This document shows, piece by piece, positions 8,347 to 16,310 of a stretch of 64,000 nt of DNA; the stretch's first letter is position 1; each line of letters opens with the position of its first letter. The stretch comes from Catenulispora sp. MAP5-51 (GTDB lineage: Bacteria > Actinomycetota > Actinomycetes > Streptomycetales > Catenulisporaceae): the NCBI RefSeq assembly GCF_041261205.1, contig NZ_JBGCCH010000013.1, forward strand, positions 124,001 through 188,000. The letters are read 5' to 3'. The notes under the pieces are model-generated. The model was not told the origin of the DNA, did not search any database, and worked only from the letters and a program-made list of their open reading frames with translations. Made by a program: the position numbers and the translations under genes.

Positions 8347-8448
8347 GTTGATCGTTAAGCGTTCCTGTATGTGAACGCCATCCGCTTTGCTGAATTGTTA
8401 CCGCCGGATGTCTTGTCAGACTCCTTAACCAGTGCCACGGTTCCCGCC

Positions 8449-9987
8449 ATGGCGAATACTGCGTCCTCGGCAGCTCCGGCTGCGCGCCGGCCGGTGAACC
8501 GCGCGACCCTGTACACGTTCGGCGCCTTCGGCGGCATCCTGTTCGGCTACGACCTCGGGGTCATCGCCGGCGTCCTGGTCCTGCTCGCGAAACAGTGGTC
8601 GCTGACCGCGTTCCAGAAGGGCGCCATCACCGCCAGTCTGTCGGTCGGCGCGATGGTCGGCGCCGTACTGGCCGGCCGGCTGTGCACCCGGATCGGGCGC
8701 CGGCTGACAATCATGAGCGCCGCCGTGGTGGTGATCATCGGGACCGTCGCCTGCGTGCTGGCCGGCGACTGGCAGGCGATGATGCTGACCCGCGGCGTCA
8801 TCGGCATCGGCATCGGGCTGTCCTCGGCGACCGTCCCGGCCTACCTGGCCGAGCTGGCCCCGGCCCGGGTGCGCGGCGCGCTGGGCTCGCTGAACCAGCT
8901 GTTCATCGTCACCGGGATCCTGACCGCGTTCCTGGTGGACTACGCGCTGTCCAGCCACAGCAACTGGAAGGGGATGTTCCTCGGGGCCCTGATCCCCGCG
9001 GCCATCCTGATCGCCGGCCTGCTGGTGCTGCCGGAAACCCCGCGCTGGCTGCTGAGCCAGGGCCGGGACGGCGAGGCCCGGGCCGTGCTGGCCGCCACGC
9101 TGCCGGCCGCGAGCCAGGCGGAGCTGGACGCCGAGGTCCAGGAGATCCGCGACGTGATCCGGCGCGACTCCCAGGAGCGCGGGCGGGTGCGCGACCTGTG
9201 GCAGCCGTGGGTGCGGCCGATGGTCCTGGTCGCGATGATCCTGGCCGTCGGGCAGCAGTTCTCCGGCGTCAACGCGATCAACGCCTACTTCCCGACGATG
9301 CTGAAGTCGCTGGGCTTCGCCACGCGCACCGCGCTGCTGTCGGCGGTCGTGCTCGGCGTCGTGAAGTTCCTGTTCACGGTGTGGGAGCTGTTCATGGTGG
9401 ACCGCTGGGGCCGCAGGCCGCTGCTGATGATCGGCGCCGCGGTGATGGTGGTCTCGCTGTTCGCCGCGGGCCTGGTCATCAAGAACGTGACCGACAAGGA
9501 CACCCTCGGCACCCTGACCCTGGTCTTCCTGATCCTCTACCTGGCCGGCTACGAACTCGGCTGGGGCGCCACGGTCTGGGTGATGATCGGCGAGATCTTC
9601 CCGCTGCGCGCCCGCGCGGCCGGCACGGCCGTGGCCACCACGGTCCTGTGGGCCGCCACCGGCCTGGTCACCGCGGTCTTCCCGACGATGTCGGCGAAGA
9701 GCAACCTCGGGATCGGCGGCGCGATGTGGGTGTTCGCCGGGATCAACATCGTTCTGCTGCTCCTGGCGCGCTTCTACATCCCGGAGACCAAGGGCCGCAG
9801 CCTGGAGCAGATCGAGCGGGATCTGCTCGGCGGGACGATTTCCGCGGGCGGCGAGATGTCCGCGGCCGGCGCCGGGCAGGGGGCCGGTGCGACGGCCGTC
9901 CCGGCCCAGGGCGCCGACACGGCGGCGGGTGCGGCGGGTGTGGTGGCCGAGGAGCCCGGCGAGGCGGGGCTGGTCTCAGAGTCCTGA
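8449..9987 (+). CDS. Sugar-porter family MFS transporter
   Basis: About 512 residues with twelve membrane segments and the classic sugar-porter signatures: GGILFGYDLGVIAG in helix 1, GRRLTIM after helix 2, PAYLAELAPARVRGALGSLNQ in helix 4-5, PETPRWLL, QQFSGVNAINAYFPTML in helix 7, DRWGRRPLLM and PETKGRSLEQIE at the end. It is a likely proton-coupled importer of a monosaccharide or sugar acid. An in-frame GTG at 8371 would add 26 residues, but that extension is atypical and overlaps the TATGTGAAC motif shared with the IclR operator, so ATG 8449 is preferred. The C-terminal 55 residues are an Ala/Gly-rich tail. Context suggests monomer uptake within the uronate island. Confidence 0.88.
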   Translation: MANTASSAAPAARRPVNRATLYTFGAFGGILFGYDLGVIAGVLVLLAKQWSLTAFQKGAITASLSVGAMVGAVLAGRLCTRIGRRLTIMSAAVVVIIGTVACVLAGDWQAMMLTRGVIGIGIGLSSATVPAYLAELAPARVRGALGSLNQLFIVTGILTAFLVDYALSSHSNWKGMFLGALIPAAILIAGLLVLPETPRWLLSQGRDGEARAVLAATLPAASQAELDAEVQEIRDVIRRDSQERGRVRDLWQPWVRPMVLVAMILAVGQQFSGVNAINAYFPTMLKSLGFATRTALLSAVVLGVVKFLFTVWELFMVDRWGRRPLLMIGAAVMVVSLFAAGLVIKNVTDKDTLGTLTLVFLILYLAGYELGWGATVWVMIGEIFPLRARAAGTAVATTVLWAATGLVTAVFPTMSAKSNLGIGGAMWVFAGINIVLLLLARFYIPETKGRSLEQIERDLLGGTISAGGEMSAAGAGQGAGATAVPAQGADTAAGAAGVVAEEPGEAGLVSES

Positions 9988-10007
9988 TCCGCACACGGCC
10001 GGCCGGC

Positions 10008-10040
10008 GGCGCACGAGCGTACAAGACGCGCTCGTGCGCC
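10008..10040 (+). terminator. Hairpin terminator after the sugar-porter gene
   Basis: Perfect 12-base arms GGCGCACGAGCG (10008-10019) and CGCTCGTGCGCC (10029-10040) around a 9-base loop, 20 bases after the MFS stop. There is no T tract, as is common in high-GC actinomycetes. Confidence 0.7.
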
Positions 10041-10059
10041 GCCGTCGATCATCGGGGGC

Positions 10060-10467
10060 ATGTTCGACACGAAGATCGCCGTGCTGCTGCGGGACGACCT
10101 CGCGGTATGGCAGCGGCTGAACGTCACGGCATTCCTGGTCAGCGGGATCGGCACGGCCCGTCCCGACGTCGTCGGCGAGCCCTACCGGGACGCCGACGAC
10201 ACCGCCTACCTGTCGGAGTTCCGGCAGCCGGTGATGGTTTTCGAGGGGGGCAAGGAGCTTTTGGCCGCGGCGCGGGCCAAGGCCGTGGCCCGCGGACTGG
10301 ATGTCGCGGTGTTCACCGCCGACATGTTCGGCACCGGCAACGACGCCGACAACCGGGCGGTGGTGCGCGCCGTGCGCGCGGACGATCTGGATCTGGTCGG
10401 GATCGCGGTGTACGGCCCCAAGAACGCGGTCGACAAGGCTTTCAAGGGTGCTTCGATGCACCCTTGA
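10060..10467 (+). CDS. DUF2000 family protein
   Basis: 135-residue cytosolic protein of the DUF2000 family, recognised from KIAVLLRDDLAVWQRLNVTAFLVSGI at residues 5-30 and the EPYRDADD and RQPVMVFEGG blocks. Members have a peptidyl-tRNA-hydrolase-II-like fold, but no function is established. The ATG follows the MFS terminator by 19 bases, with GGGGGC as a weak ribosome site. The gene converges with an ArsR regulator across a double hairpin. Confidence 0.8.
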   Translation: MFDTKIAVLLRDDLAVWQRLNVTAFLVSGIGTARPDVVGEPYRDADDTAYLSEFRQPVMVFEGGKELLAAARAKAVARGLDVAVFTADMFGTGNDADNRAVVRAVRADDLDLVGIAVYGPKNAVDKAFKGASMHP

Positions 10468-10494
10468 GCGCGCTCCATGCACTAATGAGCGCGC
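10443..10494. terminator. Two adjacent hairpins between convergent DUF2000 and ArsR genes
   Basis: Hairpin one has perfect 9-base arms CAAGGGTGC (10443-10451) and GCACCCTTG (10458-10466), inside the last codons of the DUF2000 gene. Hairpin two has arms GCGCGCTC (10468-10475) and GAGCGCGC (10487-10494). Together they can serve both converging genes. Confidence 0.65.
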
Positions 10495-10500
10495 CGAGCC

Positions 10501-10866
10501 CTACTGCTTCTGCTGCGCCCGGGGCACGCTGCTGTCCGCCAGCACCGCGTCCAGCAGCCCGGGCCAGCGCACGTCCATCAGCTCCCGGCGCAGCCGCACG
10601 TGCTTCTTCGCGCCGACCCACCACATGACGACCAGCCCGGCCTCGCGCAGCACCTTGTAGTGGTGCGACATCGTCGACTTGGTCGCGGTGAGCCCGCTCT
10701 TCTCCCAGACGTCCAGGCAGGCCATGCCGCCCTCGGAGCCGTAGTCGGAGACCGTGTGCACGATGGTCAGCCGGGCCGGCTCGGCCAGCGCCGACAGCAC
10801 CGCTGTCAGCTCCACGGCCTCGTCGCCGGGATGACTCAGTTCGTACTGCTCGGCCTGGGTGTCCAT
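10501..10866 (-). CDS. ArsR-family winged-helix repressor
   Basis: 121-residue regulator with the ArsR/SmtB-like fold: AVLSALAEPARLTIVHTV for the first helices, then SGLTATKSTMSHHYKVLREAGLVVMWWVGAKKHVRLRREL for the recognition helix and wing. It contains one cysteine (GGMACLDVW) but not the metal-binding ELCVCDL motif, so a metal sensor is unlikely. It is divergent from the MFS exporter gene and three near-identical palindromes lie between them, so it most likely represses that exporter and itself. ATG at 10866 is used; a GTG two codons upstream is possible. Confidence 0.87.
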   Translation of the reverse strand: MDTQAEQYELSHPGDEAVELTAVLSALAEPARLTIVHTVSDYGSEGGMACLDVWEKSGLTATKSTMSHHYKVLREAGLVVMWWVGAKKHVRLRRELMDVRWPGLLDAVLADSSVPRAQQKQ

Positions 10867-10894
10867 TGCCACAGCCTAAACCCGCTTGCCTTGA

Positions 10895-10950
10895 GTTCGA
10901 TAGTCGTCGTACAGTTCGATGCTAGTCGAACGGTTCGATGGATGTCGAAC
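10895..10950. promoter_or_regulatory. Array of three 18-base palindromes, likely ArsR operators
   Basis: Three copies of GTTCGA-N6-TCGAAC occur at 10895-10912 (right arm TCGTAC, one mismatch), 10914-10931 (perfect) and 10933-10950 (perfect). The start-to-start period is exactly 19 bases. They fill the middle of the divergent ArsR/MFS intergenic region. Confidence 0.75.
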
Positions 10951-11004
10951 TGATTCTCACTACGTACTACCGAGCGTCACCTCGAGCGAAGCGGATGGTG
11001 CCCC

Positions 11005-12483
11005 GTGTCAGCCACTACGGAAGAACGCCGTACTCCCTTAACAACTGCGCCGGCGCCGGAATCTTCCCCGGACCCGCGGCGCTGGCGCATGCTGCCGGTG
11101 ATCCTTTCGGCCATGTTCATGGCGATGTTCGACTATTTCGTGGTCAATGTCGCCGCCCCCTCGTTCCAGCACGACCTGCACACCACCGACGCCGGCCTGG
11201 AGCTGGTCGTCGGCGGGTACGGCTTCGCCTACGCGGCCGGGCTGATCACCGGCGGCCGGCTGGGCGACCTGCTGGGCTACAAGCGGATGTTCGTCGCCGG
11301 GATGGCCGCGTTCACGCTGGCCAGCCTGGCCTGCGGGATCGCCACCTCCTCGACCCTGCTGATCGTCGCGCGCCTGGTGCAGGGCGCGACCGCGGCCGCG
11401 ATGGTGCCGCAGCTGCTGGCCCTGATCAACGTGATCTACCCGGTGCACGAGCGGCCGCGGGCGATGGCGTGGTTCGGCGCCACCATCGGCACCGGCTCGG
11501 TCGCCGGGCAGGTGCTGGGCGGCGTGCTGCTGGAGGCCAACCTCTTCCACTGGACCTGGCGGCCGATCTTCCTGGTGAACGTGCCGATCGGGCTGATCGC
11601 GGTGTTCCTGGCGCTGCGCTGGCTGCCGGACACCCGGGGCACGCACCGTCCCAAGTTCGACCCGGTCGGCGCGATCGCCATCGCGCTGAGCATCGGCCTG
11701 GCGCTGGCCCCGCTGATCCTGGGCCGCGCCGAGGGGTGGCCGGTGTGGACCTGGGTCTCGCTGATCGCCTCGGTCCCGGTGATGATCGTGGCGATGCGCT
11801 GGGAGGCCCGGCTGGGGCGGGCCGGCGGGTCGCCGATGGTGGACCTGACGCTGTTCAAGGAGCGCACGTTCAGCGTGGGCCTGGCGCTGTCCGGGCTGAT
11901 GCTGGCCATGTTCGGCGGCTTCATGCTGGCCATGACGCTGTTCCTGCAGGGCGGCATGCACATGAGCCCGGTGCGGGCCGGGCTGCTGTTCGGGCCGCTG
12001 GGCGTGGCCTTCGCCGGCAGCTCGATGCTGGCCCGGCGGGTCTCGGGCCGCTGGGGCGCCCGGGTGATCGCCATCGGCGCCTCGCTGAGCACCGCCGGGC
12101 TGGTGCTGCTGGGCGTGGTGCTGGCGTGGCGCGGCGCGGACCTGGCGTCCTGGCAGCTGCTGCCCTCGATGATCCTGGTCGGCGCCGGGAACGGCCTGGT
12201 CCTGCCCTCGCTGGTGGGCTCGGTGCTGGCCGGCATCAAGGCGAAGAACGCCGGCGCGGCCTCCGGGATGCTGGTCACGGCCCAGCAGTTCGGCGGCGCG
12301 TCCGGGGTGACGATCCTGGGCACGGTGTTCTTCTCGGTGCTGGGGTCGCACCCCGGCGGGTTCGGCGGGTACGTGAGCGCGATGCGCTGGGTGGACGCGG
12401 TGGACGTGGTGTTCGTCGTGGCCATCCTGGCGATGGCGTTCCTGCTGCCCAAGCAGGCCGCGGGGATGGCCGCCAGGCGCTGA
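11005..12483 (+). CDS. DHA2-family MFS multidrug-type exporter
   Basis: 492 residues with about fourteen membrane segments, the layout of EmrB/QacA drug:proton antiporters. Visible signatures are the helix 1 region MLPVILSAMFMAMFDYFVVNVAAPSFQ, GGRLGDLLGYKRMFVAG (motif A), LVQGATAAAMVPQ, and GTGSVAGQVLGGVLL (motif C of antiporters). Start is GTG 11005. It is divergent from an ArsR repressor across three tandem palindromes, which suggests induction by a ligand of that repressor. Substrate unknown. Confidence 0.88.
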   Translation: MSATTEERRTPLTTAPAPESSPDPRRWRMLPVILSAMFMAMFDYFVVNVAAPSFQHDLHTTDAGLELVVGGYGFAYAAGLITGGRLGDLLGYKRMFVAGMAAFTLASLACGIATSSTLLIVARLVQGATAAAMVPQLLALINVIYPVHERPRAMAWFGATIGTGSVAGQVLGGVLLEANLFHWTWRPIFLVNVPIGLIAVFLALRWLPDTRGTHRPKFDPVGAIAIALSIGLALAPLILGRAEGWPVWTWVSLIASVPVMIVAMRWEARLGRAGGSPMVDLTLFKERTFSVGLALSGLMLAMFGGFMLAMTLFLQGGMHMSPVRAGLLFGPLGVAFAGSSMLARRVSGRWGARVIAIGASLSTAGLVLLGVVLAWRGADLASWQLLPSMILVGAGNGLVLPSLVGSVLAGIKAKNAGAASGMLVTAQQFGGASGVTILGTVFFSVLGSHPGGFGGYVSAMRWVDAVDVVFVVAILAMAFLLPKQAAGMAARR

Positions 12484-12532
12484 GCGGAGCCGCCTGACCC
12501 AAGCACCTTCACTCGAACAATTCGCCGAGGTC

Positions 12533-12574
12533 ATGCCCGGCCGGATCGCCTCATCAGCCGATCCGGCCGGGCAT
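12533..12574 (+). terminator. Strong hairpin terminator after the MFS gene
   Basis: Sixteen-base perfect arms at 12533-12548 and 12559-12574 (core CCCGGCCGGATCG) with a 10-base loop, 50 bases after the MFS stop and before the DUF2252 gene. Confidence 0.75.
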
Positions 12575-12614
12575 CGGCGTGCGGGCGCCCCCGATCGGTC
12601 GCACGCTGGTTCTT

Positions 12615-13979
12615 ATGACGAACTCGAGCCTGGCCTCGCGAGTAGCGGCCGGACGCGCGGCCCGCAAGCTGGTCACGCGCTCCTCGACCGGGGACTGGAA
12701 GGCACCGCCGGACCGCCGGGACCCGATGGCGATACTGGAGAAACAGGGGGAGACCCGGCTGCCGGGCCTGGTGCCGATCCGCTACGGCCGCATGGCCGCC
12801 TCGGAGTTCGCCTTCCTGCGCGGCGCGCCGGCGATCATGGCCGCCGACCTGGCCGAGTCGCCCACCACCGGGCTGACGGTCCAGCTGTGCGGCGACGCGC
12901 ACCTGTCCAACTTCGGGCTGTACGCCTCCCCCGAACGCCGCCTGGTCTTCGACCTGAACGACTTCGACGAGACCCTGCCGGGGCCCTTCGAATGGGACGT
13001 GAAGCGGCTGACGGCGAGCATCGCGGTGGCGGCGCGCCAGAACGGCTTCAAGGACGACTGCGGGCACAGCGCCGCCGTCGAAGCGGCGCGGGCGTACCGC
13101 ACGGCCATGGCGCGGATGAAGGACAAGAGCGAGCTGGACGTCTGGTACCAGACCGTGGACACCACGATGTTGTTGCAGCTGGCCAGGCGCAAGCGGGGCC
13201 GCAAGGAGCTGGAGGCGTCGTTCAGCCAGGCGGAGCGGCACACGAACCTTCAGGCGCTGCGCAAGCTGACCGGCCCCGGACCCGACGGCACACCGCGGAT
13301 CCGGTACCAGCCGCCGCTGCTGGTTCCCTTCGCGGAACTGGGCTTCGACCGGGACACCGAGGAGGAGACCATCCGCCGGGTCTTCACCGACTACCGCTCG
13401 ACGCTCCAGGAGGATCGCAGGGCCCTGCTTGAGCGGTTCCGGTATGTGGAGTCGGCGCTGAAGGTGGTGGGCGTCGGCAGCGTCGGGACTCGCTGCTCGA
13501 TGGCGCTGATGCTCGGCGAGACCACCTCGACGCCGTTGTTCCTCCAGGTGAAGGAGGCCGAGGAATCGGTGCTCTCGCCGTATCTGAAGTCGAGCCGCTA
13601 CGAGCACCAGGGGCACCGGGTGGTCGCGGGGCAGCGGCTGATGCAGGCGACGAGCGACATCTTCCTGGGGTGGGCCACCGGGCCGGAGGGCCGCTACTTC
13701 TACGTGCGGCAGCTGCGCGACATGAAGGGCTCGGCGAACGTCCCGGAGATGGACAAGACGATGCTGCGCGCGTACGCGGAGCTGTGCGGGTTGACGCTGG
13801 CCCGCGCCCACGCGCGCTCCGGCGACCGGGTGGCGATCTCGGCGTACCTGGGCAGCGGGGATTCGTTCGACCTCGCGATGGGCCGGTGGGCGCTGGCGTA
13901 CGCGGACCAGACCCAGGCGGATCACCAGGTCCTGATGGACGCGATCAAGACGGGCCGGGTGCGGGCGGTCGACGCGTAG
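12615..13979 (+). CDS. DUF2252 family protein
   Basis: 454-residue protein of the DUF2252 family, which resembles aminoglycoside-phosphotransferase/kinase folds. Recognisable blocks are RDPMAILEKQGETRLPGLVPIRYGRM, QLCGDAHLSNFGLYASPERRLVFDLNDFDET (the HxxN and DxxD pair expected of a kinase-like catalytic loop) and FEWDVKRLTASIAVAAR. No function is proven for the family. ATG 12615 is chosen; GTG 12579 would add 12 residues and neither has a good ribosome site. A strong terminator lies just upstream, so it is probably monocistronic. Confidence 0.82.
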   Translation: MTNSSLASRVAAGRAARKLVTRSSTGDWKAPPDRRDPMAILEKQGETRLPGLVPIRYGRMAASEFAFLRGAPAIMAADLAESPTTGLTVQLCGDAHLSNFGLYASPERRLVFDLNDFDETLPGPFEWDVKRLTASIAVAARQNGFKDDCGHSAAVEAARAYRTAMARMKDKSELDVWYQTVDTTMLLQLARRKRGRKELEASFSQAERHTNLQALRKLTGPGPDGTPRIRYQPPLLVPFAELGFDRDTEEETIRRVFTDYRSTLQEDRRALLERFRYVESALKVVGVGSVGTRCSMALMLGETTSTPLFLQVKEAEESVLSPYLKSSRYEHQGHRVVAGQRLMQATSDIFLGWATGPEGRYFYVRQLRDMKGSANVPEMDKTMLRAYAELCGLTLARAHARSGDRVAISAYLGSGDSFDLAMGRWALAYADQTQADHQVLMDAIKTGRVRAVDA

Positions 13980-14001
13980 CTCACGACCCGTGCTCCGGCG
14001 G

Positions 14002-14529
14002 TCAGTAGCGGTGGTTGTTGCGCAGGAGGTACTGGTCGGCCAAGAGGTCGACGAGACGGGCCCGCTGCTCGGGTTCCAGCGCCGAGTCGGGGAACGCCAG
14101 ACCTCGCGTCGGCGCGGCGGCGAGCTTGAGGTGCCACATGCCGAACCGGCGGTAGGCGCGGCGCCATTGGCTCCACGGGAGCTTGGCGATCCGGCCGGAG
14201 ACCGCGTAGGTGACGCCGTCGGTGTCGAACGCGACGGTGACCGCCGCGGGCGTCAGGCGTCCGCTGGACCGCAGCTTGTAATAGTGCAGGAGAACCACGG
14301 ACGCGACGACCACGGACCCGACGGCGGGGAGGATGAAGGTCTTGGTGTTGATCACCTGGACCAGGGCCCCGATGACGATGGCGCTGATCGCAAGGAGGAA
14401 CGCCAGCGCGTCGCCGAGTTCGGTGACGACCGCCGTTCTCGCGGTGCTGATGAAGGCGACGACGACGGGCGTGTCGGCGTCCGCCACGCCCTCCGGCACT
14501 CCGCCATGATCCCCCACCTGACATAGCAT
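14002..14529 (-). CDS. Membrane protein with YcxB-like C-terminal domain
   Basis: Up to 175 residues. Two membrane segments lie about 37-61 and 65-85 (ALAFLLAISAIVIGALVQVI and ILPAVGSVVVASVVLLHYY), followed by a cytoplasmic domain with the YcxB pattern (TVAFDTDGVTYAVSGRIAKLPWSQWRRAYRRFGMWHL, then a proline-led loop and a C-terminal helix). Function unknown. The start is uncertain: ATG 14529 gives a long hydrophilic lead, while internal GTG codons preceded by GGAGGG would shorten it by about 15 residues. It converges with the DUF2252 gene, with only 22 bases between the stops. Confidence 0.6.
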   Translation of the reverse strand: MLCQVGDHGGVPEGVADADTPVVVAFISTARTAVVTELGDALAFLLAISAIVIGALVQVINTKTFILPAVGSVVVASVVLLHYYKLRSSGRLTPAAVTVAFDTDGVTYAVSGRIAKLPWSQWRRAYRRFGMWHLKLAAAPTRGLAFPDSALEPEQRARLVDLLADQYLLRNNHRY

Positions 14530-14583
14530 GCCCTATCTGGGCGAAGACGCGAAAGAGATTGTCCCGGGGGCGCACTAGGGAAG

Positions 14584-14603
14584 GGCCCCGCCGGAGCGGG
14601 GCC
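14584..14603 (-). terminator. Hairpin terminator after the minus-strand MFS gene
   Basis: Arms GGCCCCGC (14584-14591) and GCGGGGCC (14596-14603) with loop CGGA, 18 bases past the MFS stop on the minus strand. Confidence 0.65.
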
Positions 14604-14620
14604 GTTCTGGATCCTCAGGT

Positions 14621-16123
14621 TCAGCGGCCTACGGCCCGCGTCCGCGTCCTTGTCCGCAGCCCGAAGCCCACCAGCGCGGCGGCCACGAGTACGACCACGC
14701 CATCGGTGCCCAGGCTGAGCTGGATGCCACTGGTGAGCGCGTCCTTGGCGGTGTGCCCGGCGCTCTTCAGGCTGTCGCTGCGGGCCGAGGCCACGGCGGA
14801 CAGCAGCGGGATGCCGAGCGTCAGGCCGACCTGCTGCGAGGTGGTGACCAGGCCGGTGGCCAGGCCCTGCTCGGTGTCGCCGAGGCCGGAGGTCGCGGTG
14901 ACCCCGTAGGAGACCACGGCGGCCAGGTGGCCGAAGGCGGCGACGGCGCCGATCGTCAGCAGCAGCACGGTGCCGTTGCCGGGGGCGATCAGCGCCAGCG
15001 GCAGGATCAGCAGGCCCTGGAACAGCAGGCCGCCGACCAGAGTGGCCCTGGCGCCGAAGCGGCCGATGAGCCGCGGCGCGGCCATGCCGCCCAGCGCCGC
15101 CGCGACCCCCATCACCGCGAAGACCAGGCCGGTCAGCGTCGGGGACATACCCTCCACCTGCTGCAGGAACAGCGTGCCGAGGAAGACGACCGCGCTCATG
15201 CAGGCGAAGGTCACCAGCCCGCCGAGGTTGCCGATCGCGACGCTGCGGCGGCGCAGGATCCGCAGCGACACCAACGGTTCGGCGGCGCGCGACTCGATGA
15301 CGGCGAAGGCCGCCATCAGCGCGACCCCGGCAACGAGGCCGACGATCACGTCGGCGCGCCCGAACCCGGCTTGCGCGGCCGTGGACAGGGCGTAGATCAG
15401 GGCCAGCAGAGCCGTGGTGACGGTGACGGCACCGGGGACGTCCAGCCGCGAGGCGTGCGGGTTGCGGCTCTCGGTGAGCAGCCGCGGCGCGCCAAGCAGG
15501 ACGACGGCGCCCATCGCGGTGTTCAGCACCATGGTGGAGCGCCAGGACAGCGCCTGGGTCAGCGCGCCGCCGAGCACCATACCGGCGGTGAAGCCGACGG
15601 TCATCAGGGTGCCGTTGATCCCCAGCGCGCGCTCCCGCTGCGGCCCCTCGGGGAAGGACGTCGTCAGCAGCGCCATGCCGGTCGGCACGATCATCGCCGC
15701 GCCGATGCCCTGCAACGCGCGCCCGGCCAGCAGCACCGCCGGAACCCAGGCGACGGCCGCGATGACACTGGCCGCGGTGAACAGCACGGTGCCGGCGACG
15801 AAGACCTTCTTGCGGCCGACGAGGTCGCCGACCCGCCCGGACAACAGCAGCAGGCCGCCGGAGGGCAGCGCGAAGGCGGTGGCGATCCACTGCAGGTTGG
15901 CGTCGGCGATGTGCAGGTCCTTGCCGATGCTGGGGACGGCGATGTTCAGGATGGAGAAGTCGACGGCGACCATGAAGTTCGCCGCGCAGAGCAAGAACAA
16001 AACGAGCTTGGCCCGAGCGGACAGGCCAGAGGTCGGCGAAGGGTTGTCGATGTTCGCGGTGGCTGCCGCACCACCCGCGCCGGCGGACGTCACCGGTGTG
16101 GACTGGTCGAGGACATCTGTCAT
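14621..16123 (-). CDS. DHA2-family MFS exporter
   Basis: 500 residues, about fourteen membrane helices. Signatures: LCAANFMVAVDFSILNIAVPSI in helix 1 (acidic residue typical of drug:proton antiporters), SGRVGDLVGRKKVFVAG (motif A), ALQGIGAAMIVPTGMALL and a motif C-like NGTLMTVGFTAGMVLGGAL. ATG 16123 is preferred over an ATG ten codons upstream because homologous N-termini are short before helix 1. It is divergent from an XRE/MmyB-type regulator and should be its target. Substrate unknown. Confidence 0.88.
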   Translation of the reverse strand: MTDVLDQSTPVTSAGAGGAAATANIDNPSPTSGLSARAKLVLFLLCAANFMVAVDFSILNIAVPSIGKDLHIADANLQWIATAFALPSGGLLLLSGRVGDLVGRKKVFVAGTVLFTAASVIAAVAWVPAVLLAGRALQGIGAAMIVPTGMALLTTSFPEGPQRERALGINGTLMTVGFTAGMVLGGALTQALSWRSTMVLNTAMGAVVLLGAPRLLTESRNPHASRLDVPGAVTVTTALLALIYALSTAAQAGFGRADVIVGLVAGVALMAAFAVIESRAAEPLVSLRILRRRSVAIGNLGGLVTFACMSAVVFLGTLFLQQVEGMSPTLTGLVFAVMGVAAALGGMAAPRLIGRFGARATLVGGLLFQGLLILPLALIAPGNGTVLLLTIGAVAAFGHLAAVVSYGVTATSGLGDTEQGLATGLVTTSQQVGLTLGIPLLSAVASARSDSLKSAGHTAKDALTSGIQLSLGTDGVVVLVAAALVGFGLRTRTRTRAVGR

Positions 16124-16173
16124 GGGATCCAGGATTCGGCGCGGGAAGCGCACGTGGGTAGCGCCTGTTTATG

Positions 16174-16192
16174 CTGGTGGTCCTTACACCAG
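16174..16192. promoter_or_regulatory. Small palindrome in the MFS/XRE divergent promoter region
   Basis: Arms CTGGTG (16174-16179) and CACCAG (16187-16192) with a 7-base spacer, near a TTTATGCT -10-like stretch. Plausible operator for the XRE regulator; support is positional only. Confidence 0.35.
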
Positions 16193-16310
16193 GCTGAGCA
16201 CCGCGGCCCACGCCGGCCGCGCACACCGTCTCGCCTGGTGACGGGGATCGGCTCCGGCGCCCGGCAACGTGCCGAGTATCGGGGCTTCGCATGCTTGAGG
16301 GGAGAAAGCT

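Noticed and set aside
8371-8448. Upstream GTG start adding 26 residues to the sugar-porter protein
   Set aside because: The extension is not family-like and covers the TATGTGAAC motif; the internal ATG is a better start.
12534-12573. Possible attachment-site or IS end because of a long perfect inverted repeat
   Set aside because: Position just after a stop codon, short loop and no transposase nearby make it an ordinary terminator.
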